Below are positions 4,361 to 5,694 of a stretch of 5,694 nucleotides of DNA, in pieces. A model generated the notes under the pieces. The model made no database searches, had not been told where the DNA came from, and saw nothing but the letters and a program-made list of their open reading frames with translations. The stretch is from assembly GCA_003482695.1 (NCBI GenBank), contig DMYC01000410.1:1-5694 (forward strand). The letters run 5' to 3'. Numbering within the stretch: position 1 is the stretch's first letter; each line of letters begins with the position of its first letter. The translations under genes were made by a program, and so were the position numbers. Source of the DNA: Clostridiales bacterium UBA8960 (GTDB lineage: Bacteria; Bacillota; Clostridia; Peptostreptococcales; Acidaminobacteraceae).

Positions 4361-5694
4361 ATGAGCTACATTCATGAGGTATTTGAGCAAGTTAAAGCTA
4401 GAAATGCAAATGAGCCAGAATTCTTACAAACAGTAGAAGAAGTATTCAAATCGTTAGAAAAAGTTGTTGAAAAGCATCCTGAGTATGTAAAAGCTAATCT
4501 TCTCGCTAGAATGGCAGAGCCTGAAAGACAAATTTTATTCAGAGTTCCTTGGGTGGATGACGCTGGTAACCTTCACGTAAACAGAGGTTTCAGAGTTCAA
4601 TTCAACGGCGCAATCGGACCTTACAAAGGCGGTATCAGATTCCACAAGTCAGTAAACCTTAGCATCATCAAATTCTTAGGATTTGAACAAACTTTCAAGA
4701 ACTCTTTAACTGGCCTTCCAATCGGTGGCGGTAAAGGTGGTTCAGACTTCGATCCAAATGGTAAATCGGATGCTGAAGTAATGAGATTCTGCCAAAGCTT
4801 CATGACTGAACTTTATAGACATATCGGACCAGACGTAGACGTTCCAGCTGGCGACATCGGTGTTGGCGGAAGAGAAATCGGCTACATGTACGGACAATAC
4901 AGAAGAATCAAAGGCGCATTCGAAAATGGCGTTTTAACAGGTAAAGGTTTATCTTATGGTGGTTCACTCATCAGACCAGAAGCAACTGGCTTTGGTGTAA
5001 CGTACTTCACAAGAGAAATGTTAAAAGCAAACAACACAACGTTTGAAGGCAAAACGGTCGTATTATCAGGTTTCGGTAACGTAACTTGGGGTACTGCACT
5101 TAAAGTAACTGAACTCGGTGGTAAAGTCATCACGATTTCTGGTCCAGATGGATACATCTTGGATGAGACTGGTATCGCTGGCGAAAAAATCGACTTCTTA
5201 TTAGACCTTAGAGCATCTGGTAAAGATATTGCTGCACCTTATGCAGACAAATATCCAGAAGCTAAATTCTTCCCAGGTGAAAAACCATGGGGTGTAAAAG
5301 GCGATATCTGTATTCCATGTGCAACTCAAAATGAAATCAGAATCGACGATGCTAAGAAAATCCTTGCTAACGGTACTAAATTTGTTTGTGAAGCAGCTAA
5401 TATGCCATGTACAAACGAAGCGCTCGATTTCTTCATCGATAACGGCGTAATCGTTGGCCCATCTAAAGCAGCTAATGCTGGTGGCGTTGCAACTTCAGCT
5501 CTCGAAATGAGCCAAAACTCTATGAGATACAACTGGACTGCAGAAGAAGTAGATGCTAAACTTGACCAAATCATGGTTAACATCCACAAAGTTTCTATGG
5601 AAGCTGCTGCTGAGTACGGCTTAGGTTACAACCTTGTTGCAGGCGCAAACATCGCTGGCTTCAAGAAAGTTGCTGAAGCAATGATGGCTCAAGG
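4361..5694 (+). CDS. gdh: Glutamate dehydrogenase, probably NAD-specific, 3' end cut
   Basis: The enzyme oxidatively deaminates glutamate to 2-oxoglutarate and ammonia (reversible), in the cytoplasm as a hexamer. There are 444 codons before the window ends; from my recollection of the Clostridium symbiosum enzyme (about 450 residues) only a few are missing. Substrate and catalytic residues align by number with that enzyme: K89 (GPYKGG), K113, K125 (GGGKGG) and D165 (VPAGDIG). The Rossmann loop is GFGNV (237-241), and SGPDG lies at 260-264. F238, P262 and D263 are the residues reported in C. symbiosum to favour NAD over NADP, which supports a catabolic role. ATG 4361 follows AAAGGAGATG (4345-4354) closely; an in-frame ATG at 4352 lies within that RBS and is rejected. 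Frequent AGA and CCA codons suggest strong expression. The gene has its own promoter and is divergent from ferredoxin. Confidence 0.96.
   Translation, partial: MSYIHEVFEQVKARNANEPEFLQTVEEVFKSLEKVVEKHPEYVKANLLARMAEPERQILFRVPWVDDAGNLHVNRGFRVQFNGAIGPYKGGIRFHKSVNLSIIKFLGFEQTFKNSLTGLPIGGGKGGSDFDPNGKSDAEVMRFCQSFMTELYRHIGPDVDVPAGDIGVGGREIGYMYGQYRRIKGAFENGVLTGKGLSYGGSLIRPEATGFGVTYFTREMLKANNTTFEGKTVVLSGFGNVTWGTALKVTELGGKVITISGPDGYILDETGIAGEKIDFLLDLRASGKDIAAPYADKYPEAKFFPGEKPWGVKGDICIPCATQNEIRIDDAKKILANGTKFVCEAANMPCTNEALDFFIDNGVIVGPSKAANAGGVATSALEMSQNSMRYNWTAEEVDAKLDQIMVNIHKVSMEAAAEYGLGYNLVAGANIAGFKKVAEAMMAQ

Noticed and set aside
4621..5589. Minus-strand ORFs within gdh
   Set aside because: The ORFs at 4621-4803, 4954-5157 and 5326-5589 are antisense to a well-conserved enzyme and show no RBS or family signature.
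1..5694. Mobile element, CRISPR array, tRNA or rRNA
   Set aside because: I saw no transposase, integrase, regularly spaced repeat series, tRNA cloverleaf or rRNA sequence anywhere in the window.

Overview
The window looks like a chromosomal segment from a low-GC, strictly anaerobic Gram-positive bacterium (Clostridia, possibly an amino-acid-fermenting lineage). The evidence is a clostridial 2[4Fe-4S] ferredoxin, a Rex redox repressor, a biosynthetic-type thiolase, a glutamate dehydrogenase that closely resembles the NAD-linked Clostridium symbiosum enzyme, strong AGGAGG-like ribosome binding sites and AT-rich spacers with sigma-A-type promoters. The assignment rests on recalled family resemblance, not on a database search.

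Layout. 1-1150 (minus): most of an ABC-F translation-factor ATPase gene, cut at its 3' end by the window edge. 1151-1325: divergent regulatory region, with a clear extended -10 promoter for rex. 1326-1967 (plus): rex, closed by a strong terminator at 1989-2019. 2081-3259 and 3281-3733 (plus): acetyl-CoA C-acetyltransferase followed 21 bp later by a MarR-family regulator, apparently one operon. 3734-3763: a hairpin terminator that serves both this operon and the convergent ferredoxin gene. 3772-3936 (minus): 2[4Fe-4S] ferredoxin. 3937-4360: a 424-bp divergent intergenic region holding the ferredoxin promoter with nested inverted repeats, a near-consensus Fur box, a bulged-hairpin candidate, the gdh promoter and a possible Rex half-palindrome. 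4361-5694 (plus): glutamate dehydrogenase, missing only the last few codons.

The genes fit fermentative redox metabolism. Glutamate dehydrogenase produces NADH from glutamate, thiolase feeds acetyl-CoA into reductive C4 (butyrate/butanol-type) chemistry that consumes NADH, ferredoxin carries low-potential electrons, and Rex senses NADH/NAD+. Whether Rex actually controls rex and gdh here is an inference from imperfect operator matches.

I found no mobile element, CRISPR array, tRNA/rRNA or obviously new system. The most interesting unexplained material is in the ferredoxin-gdh intergenic region: a strong Fur box that is not on either visible promoter, and layered inverted repeats around the ferredoxin -10.
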